DNA of 64,000 nucleotides from Acidovorax sp. NB1 (GCF_005405905.1 NZ_BJHU01000035.1:248001-312000); one strand, 5' to 3'. Numbered from the stretch's first letter, positions 29,258 to 38,068 are shown. Notes: a model not told the origin generated them from the sequence alone. Program-made: numbers and translations.

Positions 29258-30757
29258 TCAATCCAGCAAGGGGCTGCGCTGGCGCGCGTACCCGCTGGCC
29301 TGGTCGTAGGCGTGGCCTATCTGCAGCACCGCGGCGTCGGACTGCGCCGGGCCGATGATCTGCAGACCTGCAGGCAGCCCGCTGGGGCCGAAGCCTGCGG
29401 GGGCTGCCAGCGCGGGCAGCCCAGCCATGGTGGCGGGCACCACGGCCTCCATCCAGCGGTGGTAGGTGTCCATGGTGCGGCCGCCGACTTCGTGGGGCCA
29501 GTCCATAGCGGCATCGAACGGGAAGACCTGCGCAGCGGGCAGCACCAGAAAATCGAACTGCTCGAACAGGCCGCGCAGCACCTGGTACCACGCGCTGCGC
29601 ACACGGGCTGCGTCGTACACCTGCAAGGCAGTCAGGCGCATGCCGCGCTCGATCTCCCACCGCGCCTCGGGCTTGAGCAGCGCATGCGTGGCCGGGTTGC
29701 GATACAAGGCCGCATTGGCACCTGCCACGCTGAAGCTGCGCAGGTCGATCCAGGCGTTCCACAGCTGCTTCAGGTCGAACGCGGGCACCACGGACTCCAC
29801 CGTGCAGCCAACGGTGCGAAAGTGCTCCAGCGCCTGCTCGCAGGTGGCCAGCACGCCGGGTTCGGTCGGCAAGTGGCCACCCAGGTCGCCCAGCCAGCCG
29901 ATGCGGGCGCCGCGCCAGTCGCGCTCCAGCGGCTGGCCCAGCAGGGCAACATCCTCGTGGCGGCGCGTGAGCGGCAGGCGCGCATCAAAACCCGCCTGCA
30001 CCGACAGCAGCAGCGCCAGGTCGGGGATGTTGCGGGCCATGGGCCCGGCCACGCTGAACTGCTGGAAGAACACTTCCTCTGTCGGCCCATGCGGCACCAG
30101 GCCGAACGAGGTGCGCAGCCCATACACGTTGTTGAAGGCCGCTGGCGTGCGCAACGATCCCATCATGTCCGAGCCATCGGCCACGGGCAGCATGTGCAGT
30201 GCGACGGCCACCGCCGCCCCACCGCTGCTGCCGCCCGCCGATACGGCCGGGTTGTGGGCATTGCGCGTGGTGCCGTACACCGGGTTGTAGGTGTGGCCGC
30301 CCAGGCCAAACTCGGGCGAATTGCTGCGGCCGATGAACAGCGCACCGCCTGCGCGCATGCGCTCAAACACCACCGCATCCGTGGCCGAGACCTGCCCGGC
30401 AAAGATGGGCGACCCGCGCGTGGTGACCATGCCCGCAGCGGGCATGATGTCCTTGGGCGCCTGCGGAAAGCCGTGCAGCGGGCCCAGGCTCTCGCCGCGC
30501 GCCAGTTGCGCATCGCGCTCCGCCGCCTGCGCGTGCAAGACGTCGCGGTCCACCATCGCCACCAGTGCGTTCACCACCGGGTTGAGCCGGTCCACCTGGG
30601 CCAGGTAGGCGTCCAGCACCTCGGTGCAGGAGACCTCCCGCGCGTGGATGGCGCGCGACAGGCTGGTGGCCGTAAGGTCCACGATGTGGCTGGGGGTGTC
30701 GCCCGAGTTGGTACTGCTTGCAGAAGGCATGGGGGCTGGGGCTGGTGAATGTGTCAT
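29258..30757 (-). CDS. Amidase-signature family hydrolase
   Basis: 499 residues. The Ser-cisSer-Lys triad is visible: Lys in APKDIMPAAG (about 102), the Gly/Ser loop SAGGSSGGAAVAVALHM, and the second Ser in GSDMMGSLRTPAAF. Lengths and motifs fit amidase-signature enzymes that hydrolyse carboxamides. It forms a unit with the Bug receptor and diverges from a LysR regulator. Start 30757 drops 14 poorly conserved upstream residues. Confidence 0.9.
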   Translation of the reverse strand: MTHSPAPAPMPSASSTNSGDTPSHIVDLTATSLSRAIHAREVSCTEVLDAYLAQVDRLNPVVNALVAMVDRDVLHAQAAERDAQLARGESLGPLHGFPQAPKDIMPAAGMVTTRGSPIFAGQVSATDAVVFERMRAGGALFIGRSNSPEFGLGGHTYNPVYGTTRNAHNPAVSAGGSSGGAAVAVALHMLPVADGSDMMGSLRTPAAFNNVYGLRTSFGLVPHGPTEEVFFQQFSVAGPMARNIPDLALLLSVQAGFDARLPLTRRHEDVALLGQPLERDWRGARIGWLGDLGGHLPTEPGVLATCEQALEHFRTVGCTVESVVPAFDLKQLWNAWIDLRSFSVAGANAALYRNPATHALLKPEARWEIERGMRLTALQVYDAARVRSAWYQVLRGLFEQFDFLVLPAAQVFPFDAAMDWPHEVGGRTMDTYHRWMEAVVPATMAGLPALAAPAGFGPSGLPAGLQIIGPAQSDAAVLQIGHAYDQASGYARQRSPLLD

Positions 30758-30817
30758 TTGCAAGTCAGCATAAGCAGCCCGCTGCGTTTCGACAACCAAC
30801 GATTTCTGGGGTTATCT

Positions 30818-30832
30818 TTGCGTTTTTTGCAA
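30818..30832. promoter_or_regulatory. Candidate LysR operator
   Basis: TTGC-N7-GCAA, an inverted repeat with the T-N11-A spacing of LysR boxes, 21 bases before the LysR start and within the divergent gap with the amidase. Confidence 0.45.
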
Positions 30833-30853
30833 TCCACACCCCGAAAGGCTCCC

Positions 30854-31819
30854 ATGCTTTCCAGCCGCTTGCAGGACACCGCGCTGCGCTACTTTCTGGA
30901 GGTGGTGCGCAGCGGCTCGGTCAGCGAAGCCGCCACGCGCCTCAATGTGTCGCCCTCGGCCGTCAGCCGCCAAGTCGCCGCCCTCGAAGACCTGCTGGGC
31001 GTGCCGCTGTTTGACCGGCGCCCGCGCGGCATGGCGCCCAGCGCTGCAGGCGAGCTGCTCGCCGCCCATGCACGGCGCGGCGCGCTGGAGGCCGACCGCG
31101 TGGTCTCCGACATCCAGGCGCTGCAGGGCCTGCGCACGGGGCTGGTGCGCATCTGCAGTTCCGCCGGGTTTGCCATCGAATTTTTGCCACGTGTGATGGC
31201 GCAGTTCCGCCTGCAGTACCCCGGCATCCAGTTCCACCTGCGCGTGGCCAGCCCGGCGGCCGTGACTGTGGCGGTGCTCAACGGCGATGCGGACATTGGC
31301 CTGACCTACAGCCGCTCGGCCGAGAGGGACATCGTGGTGCAGCACCGCCAGGCCGCACCCGTCATTGCCATCATGCGACCCGACCACGCGCTGGCACGCG
31401 CCCACTCCGTCACGCTGGCGCAGATGCACGCCTACCCCATCGCCCTGCCCGAGCGCGATAACACCGTGCGCCAGCTGTTCGACATTGGCTGCAGCCAGCG
31501 CGGCTTGGTCTTCGAGCCCGCGCTGGTGTGCAACCACTTCGAGACGCTGATGCACTTTGTGCTGCATGGCGGCGGAATCTCCATCTCGGGCGAGGTGACG
31601 GTGCGCGACCGGGTGCAGCGCGGCGAGCTGCACGCCGCCCAGATCCGAGAGCCCGGCATGAGCGCCCGCGCCGCCGAGCTGCAGACCCTGAGCGGCCGCA
31701 CCCTGCCCGCTGCGGTGCGCATGTTCCTGGAGTTTCTGCAGGCACAGCTGCGGGACAATGCGGCACCGGCCACGCCCGCCAAAAAAAGCAAGCCCCCCGC
31801 CCCACCCCGCCAACGATGA
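30854..31819 (+). CDS. LysR-family transcriptional regulator
   Basis: 321 residues. The N-terminal winged helix (about 8-65: ALRYFLEVVRSGSVSEAATRLNVSPSAVSRQV) is followed by a periplasmic-binding-protein-like effector domain (about 95-300). It diverges from the amidase-Bug receptor pair and most likely controls them. The start is at MLSSRLQDTAL, 35 residues inside a longer reading. It overlaps the nth start by ATGA, unusual for a regulator and a repair gene. Confidence 0.9.
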   Translation: MLSSRLQDTALRYFLEVVRSGSVSEAATRLNVSPSAVSRQVAALEDLLGVPLFDRRPRGMAPSAAGELLAAHARRGALEADRVVSDIQALQGLRTGLVRICSSAGFAIEFLPRVMAQFRLQYPGIQFHLRVASPAAVTVAVLNGDADIGLTYSRSAERDIVVQHRQAAPVIAIMRPDHALARAHSVTLAQMHAYPIALPERDNTVRQLFDIGCSQRGLVFEPALVCNHFETLMHFVLHGGGISISGEVTVRDRVQRGELHAAQIREPGMSARAAELQTLSGRTLPAAVRMFLEFLQAQLRDNAAPATPAKKSKPPAPPRQR

Positions 31820-32469
31820 TGATGAAAACCGCCCAGATCGAGCCCTTCTTCGCCACCCTCAAGGCGGCCAACCCTATGCCCAACACGGAGCTGGAATACA
31901 CCACCCCGTTCGAGCTACTGGCCGCCGTGCTGCTGTCGGCCCAGGCCACCGACGTGGGCGTGAACAAGGCCACGCGCAAGCTGTTCCCCGTGGCGGGCAC
32001 GCCGCAGACCATCCTGGACCTGGGGCTGGAGGGGCTGGAGGGGCTGGAGGGTTACATCAAGACCATCGGCCTGTACCGCACCAAGGCCAAGAACCTGATG
32101 GAGACCTGCCGCATCCTGGTGGAGCAGCACGGCAGCCAGGTGCCCCGCACGCGCGAAGCGCTGGAGGCCCTGCCCGGCGTGGGCCGCAAGACGGCCAATG
32201 TGGTGCTGAACGTGGCCTTTGGCCAGCCCACGATGGCGGTGGACACGCACATCTTTCGGGTGAGCAACCGCACAGGCCTGGCACCGGGCAAGAACCCACT
32301 GGCTGTGGAACTGCAGCTGATGAAGCGCGTGCCTGCGGAATACGCCGTGGATTCACACCACTGGCTGATCCTGCTGGGCCGCTATGTGTGCCAGGCGCGC
32401 AAGCCGCGCTGCTGGGAATGTGTGGTGAGCGAGTATTGCGACTACCGGCCGAAGACGCCTGCGCCCTGA
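31816..32469 (+). CDS. nth: Endonuclease III (DNA glycosylase/AP lyase)
   Basis: 217-residue base-excision repair enzyme for oxidised pyrimidines. Helix-hairpin-helix LPGVGRKTA carries the catalytic Lys, VDTHIFRV the catalytic Asp, and the [4Fe-4S] ligands are C-x6-C-x2-C-x5-C at the C-terminus (CQARKPRCWECVVSEYC). There is a three-residue insertion relative to E. coli Nth caused by a 9-base tandem repeat (32023-32049). Three adjacent ATG codons (31816, 31819, 31822) could each start it. Confidence 0.95.
   Translation: MMMKTAQIEPFFATLKAANPMPNTELEYTTPFELLAAVLLSAQATDVGVNKATRKLFPVAGTPQTILDLGLEGLEGLEGYIKTIGLYRTKAKNLMETCRILVEQHGSQVPRTREALEALPGVGRKTANVVLNVAFGQPTMAVDTHIFRVSNRTGLAPGKNPLAVELQLMKRVPAEYAVDSHHWLILLGRYVCQARKPRCWECVVSEYCDYRPKTPAP
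32023..32049 (+). repeat. Three tandem GGGCTGGAG units within nth
   Basis: Three perfect 9-base units in frame, coding repeated Gly-Leu-Glu. E. coli Nth has LELGVEGVKTYIKTIG here; this protein has an extra EGL step. In-frame copy change would add or remove three residues. Confidence 0.85.
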
Positions 32470-32479
32470 GTCAGCAAAT

Positions 32480-32548
32480 GCGGCATTTAGCTATTATTTT
32501 TATAGCTTATAGCGCTTGCTGGATAGGCGGTAGAGCCAAAAAAAACGT
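32480..32548. repeat. Dispersed repeat, copy E
   Basis: TTTAGCTATTATTTTTATAGC, then TATAGCGCTTGCTGGATAGG and TAGAGCCAAAA: the best-preserved copy in the window, in the 89-base gap between convergent nth and doc. Confidence 0.65.
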
Positions 32549-32558
32549 TAAGTTTCAC

Positions 32559-32951
32559 TCAACGGACTACGGCATGCTCCCGCAGCCAGGCGGCAAACGA
32601 CTCTTCGGTGATGTCGCCTGCGGCGACGGCGAGCATGGTCAGCACACACGATGCGTCGTCGGCAGTAAGCGCCCAACCATTCAGGCGCAAAAAAAGCTCT
32701 GCTGCTACAAAGCCCGTGCGCTTGTTGCCATCGACGAACGGATGGTTGCGCGAAATGCCGTATCCATAAGAGGCTGCTAGCGCCGCAACATCTGGCGGAG
32801 GCTCGCCGTAGTGGCTCAGATGCAGTGGTTTGCCCGAGGCTGAATCGAGCAAACCAGCGTCCCGCACACCCGCACCGCCACCGTGCTCAGCCAATTGCAT
32901 TTCATGGATAGCGACGATAACGGCACGGTCCAGCCAGACCCACTGACTCAT
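32559..32951 (-). CDS. doc: Doc-type (Fic-fold) toxin
   Basis: 130 residues. The Fic/Doc motif HPFVDGNKRTG (about residue 69) is intact, as is the inner ISRNHPF context. Doc proteins phosphorylate elongation factor Tu and stop translation. The gene is preceded by an AbrB-type antitoxin with an ATGA overlap, so it is the second gene of a toxin-antitoxin operon. No sign of truncation. Confidence 0.9.
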   Translation of the reverse strand: MSQWVWLDRAVIVAIHEMQLAEHGGGAGVRDAGLLDSASGKPLHLSHYGEPPPDVAALAASYGYGISRNHPFVDGNKRTGFVAAELFLRLNGWALTADDASCVLTMLAVAAGDITEESFAAWLREHAVVR

Positions 32952-33172
32952 TTGGCCAGCTCGTGCAAGACAGCGCGGCGCTCTTTCATGATCTCGCGCG
33001 CCACGCGCATCTGGGCTTCAAATTCAGGGTTATGCGTCGTGATGCGCAAGCCATCGGGCGACTCCGTCACATACAGCTCATCGCCTTTCTCCAACTGCAA
33101 TCGCGCCAACAGTTCCTTCGGAAAAATAGCGCCGACGGAATTACCGACCTGGGTGAGTTTGAGGGTGTGCAT
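32948..33172 (-). CDS. AbrB/MazE-type antitoxin
   Basis: 74 residues with an N-terminal swapped-hairpin AbrB domain (MHTLKLTQVGNSVGAIFPKELLARL) that binds DNA, and a charged C-terminal helix that should neutralise the Doc toxin. Doc is best known with Phd; pairing with an AbrB-type antitoxin is a variant seen elsewhere. ATG 33172 was chosen; ATG 33181 adds three residues, and neither has a strong ribosome site. Confidence 0.85.
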   Translation of the reverse strand: MHTLKLTQVGNSVGAIFPKELLARLQLEKGDELYVTESPDGLRITTHNPEFEAQMRVAREIMKERRAVLHELAK

Positions 33173-33185
33173 GGCATGCATTCAA

Positions 33186-33204
33186 GTAATTACAACCGTA
33201 ATAC
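33186..33204. promoter_or_regulatory. Palindromic boxes upstream of AbrB-Doc operon
   Basis: GTAATTAC (33186-33193, perfect palindrome) and GTAATAC (33198-33204), also forming ATTAC-N4-GTAAT. Position just upstream of the antitoxin start suits autoregulation by the AbrB/Doc complex. Confidence 0.45.
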
Positions 33205-33225
33205 TAAACTTCCCCCTGGGCACAG

Positions 33226-33972
33226 TCAAACCGCCCCCGCCCGTCCTAAAGCCGCCATCTCCTGTGACACCCCCACCCAGGCCACATCAAACCCCGCCAC
33301 CTTGCGCTCCGGTGGCACGGGGTGCGCGCGCAGCGCCCAGGCGGCGCCGGCCACCACGCTGTCGATCACGGGCACCGACACCTGTGACTGCACCGCAGCG
33401 GCCATGCCCGCCAGCCCGGCCCCGCCCAGGATGACGGCCTGCACGCCCATCTGGCGCACCACATCTCGGCATGCCTGGGCCAGCAAGGCACGGGCCGCTT
33501 CGGGGTCAGCCGCCAGTTGTGCGCCGGTGGGGGCCACGGTGTGAATACCTGCCAGTGCGTGGGCGTGGCCCAGCGCCTGGGCCAGGCGCTGCAGCATGGG
33601 GCCCCAGCGCTCGCCGCCGGTGACGATGGCAAAGCGGCCGTGGCGCGCAGCCTCGATGAATGACGCTTCGGCCAGGCCGGTGACGGGCACGGGGCTGCTC
33701 TCGCGCAGCGCCATCAGGCCAGGATCGCCAAAGCAGCCGATCAGCACCGCGTCGGGCGGGGTCTGGGGTTGTGCGATCTCATGCGCCCACACATCGAGCG
33801 CGGCGTGGGCTGCCACAGCGTAGCTCGCCTCGCACGCGATGTACGGCGCGCCAAAGCGGGCTGTGGCCGTGCGCACCGCCACATGCGAGCCCGCAGCCCC
33901 TTGCACATGCCGCTGCAGCAAGGCACTGACATGGGCCGACATGTTGGGGTTGATGACGAGCAGTTGGCGCAT
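33226..33972 (-). CDS. Asp/Glu/hydantoin racemase-family protein (second Cys missing)
   Basis: 248 residues. The N-terminal INPNMSAHVS and the first active-site loop IGCFGDPGL (Cys about 79) fit the hydantoin/allantoin racemase branch. The second catalytic site, usually GCAGM, reads LGGAGLAGM, so the expected Cys is Gly. Racemisation by the two-base mechanism is therefore doubtful; a one-base or non-racemase activity is possible. It is last gene of the ABC transporter operon, 23 bases after the GntR regulator. Confidence 0.8.
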   Translation of the reverse strand: MRQLLVINPNMSAHVSALLQRHVQGAAGSHVAVRTATARFGAPYIACEASYAVAAHAALDVWAHEIAQPQTPPDAVLIGCFGDPGLMALRESSPVPVTGLAEASFIEAARHGRFAIVTGGERWGPMLQRLAQALGHAHALAGIHTVAPTGAQLAADPEAARALLAQACRDVVRQMGVQAVILGGAGLAGMAAAVQSQVSVPVIDSVVAGAAWALRAHPVPPERKVAGFDVAWVGVSQEMAALGRAGAV

Positions 33973-33995
33973 GGAGGAAGGATGTGAAAAGCGAG

Positions 33996-34778
33996 TCAGG
34001 CCCCGCCCAGCAACTGCGCCAGATCGGGCGCCTCCGCCGCAGGCGGCGTGAACTCCAGCTGCGATTCGATGCGCGCCAGGTGGGCCAGCATCAGCCGGGG
34101 CGCTTCGCGCGCATCGCGCAGGCGGATGGCATCGATCAGCGCCCGGTGCTCGCGGCAGCCGCAGGCGGTGGCCTCTTCGCGGGTTTGGGCGTGGCTGGGG
34201 CTGTAGGTCATCAGGATGAGCGAGGTGCGCGAGACCAGCTCGCGCAGGATGCGCCCCAGCGTCTGGTGGCCTGCGGCCTGCGCAATGTGCAGGTGAAAGT
34301 CGCCCGACAGGCGGATGGCGCGGCGCATGTCGCCACTGGCACGCGCGGCCTCTTCGTCGTCAATGCAGGTGCGCAGCGCGGCGATGTCGGCATCGGTGGC
34401 GTTGGCGATGAACAGCTCCACCAGGCGTGGCTCCAGCAGGCGGCGGGCCTCGAACACTTCCAGCGCCTCTTGCGGTGTGGGCTGGGCGATGGAGGCGCCC
34501 CGGTTGGGCGTGAGCGTGACCACCTGTTCATTGGCCAGCCGCACCAGCACGGGACGCACGCGGGTGCGCGAGACACCAAATGCAGCCGCAAGCTTGTCCT
34601 CCACAAGCTTGGTGCCGGGCGGCAGCCGGTGGTCGAGGATGGCCGACACCATGCGGTCGTACATGTCGTTGTCGCTGAGCTGGCCTGGGGCCTCGGGCTG
34701 AACAGCAGGCTGAGCGGTGGGCTCAGAGGCTGCAACACGCACGCGCCGAGTGCGGGGCTTGGGGAGGGTGGTCGTCAT
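33996..34778 (-). CDS. GntR-family regulator (FCD/FadR subfamily)
   Basis: 260 residues. A winged helix (about 38-105, with KLVEDKLAAAFGVSRTRVRPVLVRLANEQVV) is followed by an FCD ligand domain (about 115-240) with Asp/His metal-type residues (GDFHLHIAQAAGH). It is embedded in the transporter operon, probably autoregulating it through the TTTGYAYACAA repeats upstream of the ATPase gene. Confidence 0.9.
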   Translation of the reverse strand: MTTTLPKPRTRRVRVAASEPTAQPAVQPEAPGQLSDNDMYDRMVSAILDHRLPPGTKLVEDKLAAAFGVSRTRVRPVLVRLANEQVVTLTPNRGASIAQPTPQEALEVFEARRLLEPRLVELFIANATDADIAALRTCIDDEEAARASGDMRRAIRLSGDFHLHIAQAAGHQTLGRILRELVSRTSLILMTYSPSHAQTREEATACGCREHRALIDAIRLRDAREAPRLMLAHLARIESQLEFTPPAAEAPDLAQLLGGA

Positions 34779-34791
34779 AAGGGTGCCGTTT

Positions 34792-35685
34792 TTAACCCGA
34801 ACGGCCCTTGCGCCTGCGGCCCAGTGCCCACACCAGCAACAGCGTCACGCCCATCACTGCGAACGACACCACGGTGGTGACGGTGCCCAGCGCGTAGATG
34901 GACGGCGTGGTCACCGTGCTGGTCAGCCCCTGCAACTCCAGCGGCAAGGTGTTCACATCGCCAATGGCCTGCGAGGTGCGGGCGATCTCGTCCCAGCTGA
35001 GCGTGAAGCCGAACATGCCAATGCCCACGACCGAGGGCGCAATCAATGGCAGCACCACATGGGCAAAGCCCTGCCACGGCGTGGCGCCCAGGTCGCGCGC
35101 GGCTTCTTCGTACGCAGGGTTGAAGCGGTTGAACACCGCAAACATGATGAGCAGGCCAAACGGCAACGTCCAAGTCAGGTGCGCGCCCAGGGCCGAGGTG
35201 AACAGGCCGAGCGATGTGCCATAGCCCTCCAGCGCGCTTTCCATGCCCAACCATTCCAGCGCCGCCTTGATGCCGTTGTCGATCAGCCGGAACTCCAGCC
35301 CAATGCCCAGCGACACGATGATGGACGGCATGATGAGGCTGGCCACCACGATGAAAAACAGCGTGTTGCCGCCCGCCAGCCGCTTGCGGAACGCCAGCCC
35401 GGCCAGCACCGACAGCACCACCGTGCACAGCATCACCGCCACGCCCAGACCGAGGGACCGCCACAGCGCCGCACCAATGTCCACCACGCCCAGCCCCTCG
35501 GCCAGCTTGGCGAACCAGTGCAGCGACACGCCCCGCATCGGAAAGGTGAGCCCCCCTTCCGGCCCCTGAAAACTCAGGATGAAGATGACGAACATCGGCC
35601 CGTACATGAACAGCACGAACAGCGCAAAGACTATGGCCAAGGGCCAGAAGCTGGCCGGGCGGGTTTCGCGGATGCGGGTGGTCAT
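34792..35685 (-). CDS. ABC transporter permease, PotC-like
   Basis: 297 residues, six membrane helices and the cytoplasmic EAA loop EEAARDLGATPWQGFAHVVLP (about 205) that contacts the ATPase. It pairs with the next permease to form the channel of a polyamine/opine-type importer. Spacing of one base to the partner stop signals tight coupling. Confidence 0.9.
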   Translation of the reverse strand: MTTRIRETRPASFWPLAIVFALFVLFMYGPMFVIFILSFQGPEGGLTFPMRGVSLHWFAKLAEGLGVVDIGAALWRSLGLGVAVMLCTVVLSVLAGLAFRKRLAGGNTLFFIVVASLIMPSIIVSLGIGLEFRLIDNGIKAALEWLGMESALEGYGTSLGLFTSALGAHLTWTLPFGLLIMFAVFNRFNPAYEEAARDLGATPWQGFAHVVLPLIAPSVVGIGMFGFTLSWDEIARTSQAIGDVNTLPLELQGLTSTVTTPSIYALGTVTTVVSFAVMGVTLLLVWALGRRRKGRSG

Positions 35686-35686
35686 C

Positions 35687-36601
35687 TCACAGCTCCTTGC
35701 GAATATCGACGAGGCGCGTGAGGCCCCAGATGATCATCAGCACCACGGCCAGCAAGATCACGGCATTGGCTGCCGCCAGCGGGAACTGCAGGTAGGACGT
35801 CTGCACCTGGATGATCTTGCCGATGGAGGCGATCTGCTGCCCGCCCATCACGCCGATGGTCACGAAGTCACCCATGACGATGGTGATCACGAAGATGGAG
35901 CCGATGATGATGCCGGTGCGCGACAGCGGCACGATCACGTTCCACAGCGTCTGCCAACCACTCGCGCCGCTGTCGCTGGCAGCTTCGATCAGGCTGCGGT
36001 CGATACGCATCATGCTGTTGAAGATGGGCACGATCATGAACATGGTGTAGAGGTGCACGAAGGCCAGCACCACAGAGAAGTCGGAGAACAGCAGCCACTC
36101 AATCGGCGTTTCGATGAGTTTCATGCCCATCAAGGTTTGGTTGACCAACCCATTGCGGCCCAGCAGCGGCACCCACGAGATCATGCGGATCACGTTCGAT
36201 GTCCAGAACGGGATGGTGCACAGCACGAACAGCAGCGTCTGCATGCCCGATGAGCGCACATGGAAGGCCAAAAAGTAAGCCACGGTAAAGCCAATCACCA
36301 GCGTGATCAGCCACACCAGAAAACTGAACTTGAGCGTGGAGTAATACGTCTTGAGCGTGACGCACAGGCCGTCTGACGCATCGCCACAGCCCGCAAAGAT
36401 CGACACGTAGTTTTTGAGCGTGAAGCCGGGCAACAGCTCGTACTCATTGAAGTCCCAGAAGCTGACCATCACGATCAGCGCCAGCGGAATCAGGAAAAAC
36501 AGCGCGAACACTAGCGTGAACGGCGCAGCCTGCCACCAAGCAGCTATGGTGCGGCCAGGAACGGCTGCAGCGAGTAAGGACGGTGTGGTGGTCGTGCTCA
36601 T
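35687..36601 (-). CDS. ABC transporter permease, PotB-like
   Basis: 304 residues, six membrane helices and an EAA-type loop (IEAASDSGASGWQTLWNVIVP, about 205). It has a larger periplasmic loop after helix 1 than PotB. It is first of the two permease genes, separated from the binding-protein gene by a strong stem-loop that may reduce its expression relative to the receptor. Confidence 0.9.
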   Translation of the reverse strand: MSTTTTPSLLAAAVPGRTIAAWWQAAPFTLVFALFFLIPLALIVMVSFWDFNEYELLPGFTLKNYVSIFAGCGDASDGLCVTLKTYYSTLKFSFLVWLITLVIGFTVAYFLAFHVRSSGMQTLLFVLCTIPFWTSNVIRMISWVPLLGRNGLVNQTLMGMKLIETPIEWLLFSDFSVVLAFVHLYTMFMIVPIFNSMMRIDRSLIEAASDSGASGWQTLWNVIVPLSRTGIIIGSIFVITIVMGDFVTIGVMGGQQIASIGKIIQVQTSYLQFPLAAANAVILLAVVLMIIWGLTRLVDIRKEL

Positions 36602-36699
36602 GGTGTTTGCATTCAGAAATCAACAGCGCCGCACGCTGCCTTCGAAACCGGCGCGGCCAAAGGCCAGTGCCCCCGTGCAAGGGCCGCCCCGCCGCACCG

Positions 36700-36762
36700 G
36701 GGGCGTCCCCCTCCCGAACCGCGCAGCGGTTCGGGAGAGGGGTGAAGGCGCAAAGCGCCTCA
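36700..36762 (-). other. Stem-loop repeat between binding protein and permease genes
   Basis: CTCCCGAACCG-cgca-CGGTTCGGGAG (36711-36736), extended by CCCC/GGGG, followed by a small GGCGC-aaa-GCGCC stem and framing G/C runs. The position suits differential expression of binding protein over permeases. It also looks like a dispersed intergenic element of this family; that is from memory. Confidence 0.6.
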
Positions 36763-36775
36763 GGGGGTGCACTCC

Positions 36776-38068
36776 CTACGCCGCAACGAACTCGTTCCAC
36801 TTCTGCACCATGTAGTTGTTCTCGTCCATCAGCGCATTCCAGCAGGCAATGCCGCCCATGCGTGACTCGTAGCTGCCGCCGTCGCGCACCGCACCGGCCT
36901 TGGCCAGCACGTCGCCGTTCGGGCTCTTGATGTCTTGCGTGGCGGGCTTGCCTTCCATCCAGTAGGCCCACTCGTAGGCTTCCATCTTGGACTTGGCGGT
37001 CTCCAGCACGGCGCTGTAGTAGCCCTGGCGGTTCAGGTACGCACCTGCCCAGCCGTCCAGGAACCAGTTGATGAACTCGTACGCGCCATCGAGCTTTCGG
37101 CCGCTCAGCGTGGCAGGCAGGCCAAAGCCCGCAGCCCATGCGCGGTAGCCTTCTTTGAGCGGCTGAAAGTTGCAGGCAATGCCCTTGGTGCGCACCGCCG
37201 TCACCGCCGGGCTCCACATCGACTGGATCACAACTTCGCCCGATGCCATCAGGTTCACCGACTCGTTGAAATCCTTCCACAGCGCGCGGAACTGGCCCTG
37301 CTTCTTGGCTTCGATCAGGGTCTTGATCGTGAGATCAATCTCCTTCTTGGTCATGTTGCCCTTGTCGGGGTATTTGTACAGGCCCATGGCCTCAACCACC
37401 ATGGCGGCGTCCATGATGCCGATCGAAGGAATGTTCAGGATAGCGGTCTTGCCCTTGAACTCAGGGTTGAGCAGTTCGGCCCACGAGTTGATGGGGCGCT
37501 TGATCAAGTCGGGGCGGATGCCCAGCGTGTCGGCGTTGTACACGGTGGGGATCAGGCTCATGAACTGCGTGGGCGCAGTTGCGAACTTCTTGGACTTCTC
37601 GCCTTCCAGGTAGATCACCTTCTTGGGTGCCGTGCCCTGGTCGCCCACGGCCTTGCCCGCCACCATGCCGGTGGTGAACAGCGTGGTGATCTTGTCGGCA
37701 TTCTTGATGCGCTTGGTGTCAATGCCTTTCAGGTTGCCGGTGGGCACAATCTTTTTCAGCGAGAAGTATTCGGTGTCGATCAAGTCAAAGCTGTTGGGTG
37801 CGGTGACGGCGCGCTTGGTCACGTCGTCGGTGGTCACGGCCACGTACTGGATTTCGATGCCGGTGTCGGCCTTGAACTTTTCGGCAATCGCCTTGTCCTG
37901 GTTCACGGCCGTGCCCAGGTAGCGCAGCACGATCTTCTCTTGCGCATGCACGGCCGGGAACACGCCAGCGGCCAGGATGCCCGCCGTGCCAGTGAGCAGC
38001 GAGCGGCGCTTTACGCCAGAGGCATCGGAGACAACGACAGGGGAATCAGCACGGGAAGCATCGGACAT
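36776..38068 (-). CDS. ABC transporter substrate-binding protein, PotD-like, Tat-exported
   Basis: 430-residue periplasmic receptor. KRRSLLTGTAGILAAG (about 20-35) is a Tat-type leader with cleavage near VHA-QE. The core belongs to the spermidine/putrescine-binding-protein-like group (IQSMWSPAVTAVRTKG; INWFLDGWAGAYLNRQGYYSA). The ligand is not deducible. The context with a racemase-family enzyme suggests a nitrogenous ligand such as an amino acid derivative. Confidence 0.88.
   Translation of the reverse strand: MSDASRADSPVVVSDASGVKRRSLLTGTAGILAAGVFPAVHAQEKIVLRYLGTAVNQDKAIAEKFKADTGIEIQYVAVTTDDVTKRAVTAPNSFDLIDTEYFSLKKIVPTGNLKGIDTKRIKNADKITTLFTTGMVAGKAVGDQGTAPKKVIYLEGEKSKKFATAPTQFMSLIPTVYNADTLGIRPDLIKRPINSWAELLNPEFKGKTAILNIPSIGIMDAAMVVEAMGLYKYPDKGNMTKKEIDLTIKTLIEAKKQGQFRALWKDFNESVNLMASGEVVIQSMWSPAVTAVRTKGIACNFQPLKEGYRAWAAGFGLPATLSGRKLDGAYEFINWFLDGWAGAYLNRQGYYSAVLETAKSKMEAYEWAYWMEGKPATQDIKSPNGDVLAKAGAVRDGGSYESRMGGIACWNALMDENNYMVQKWNEFVAA

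Noticed and set aside
32480..33204. Genomic island or prophage remnant around the toxin-antitoxin pair
   Set aside because: No integrase, transposase, tRNA or att-like repeats; flanking genes are ordinary.
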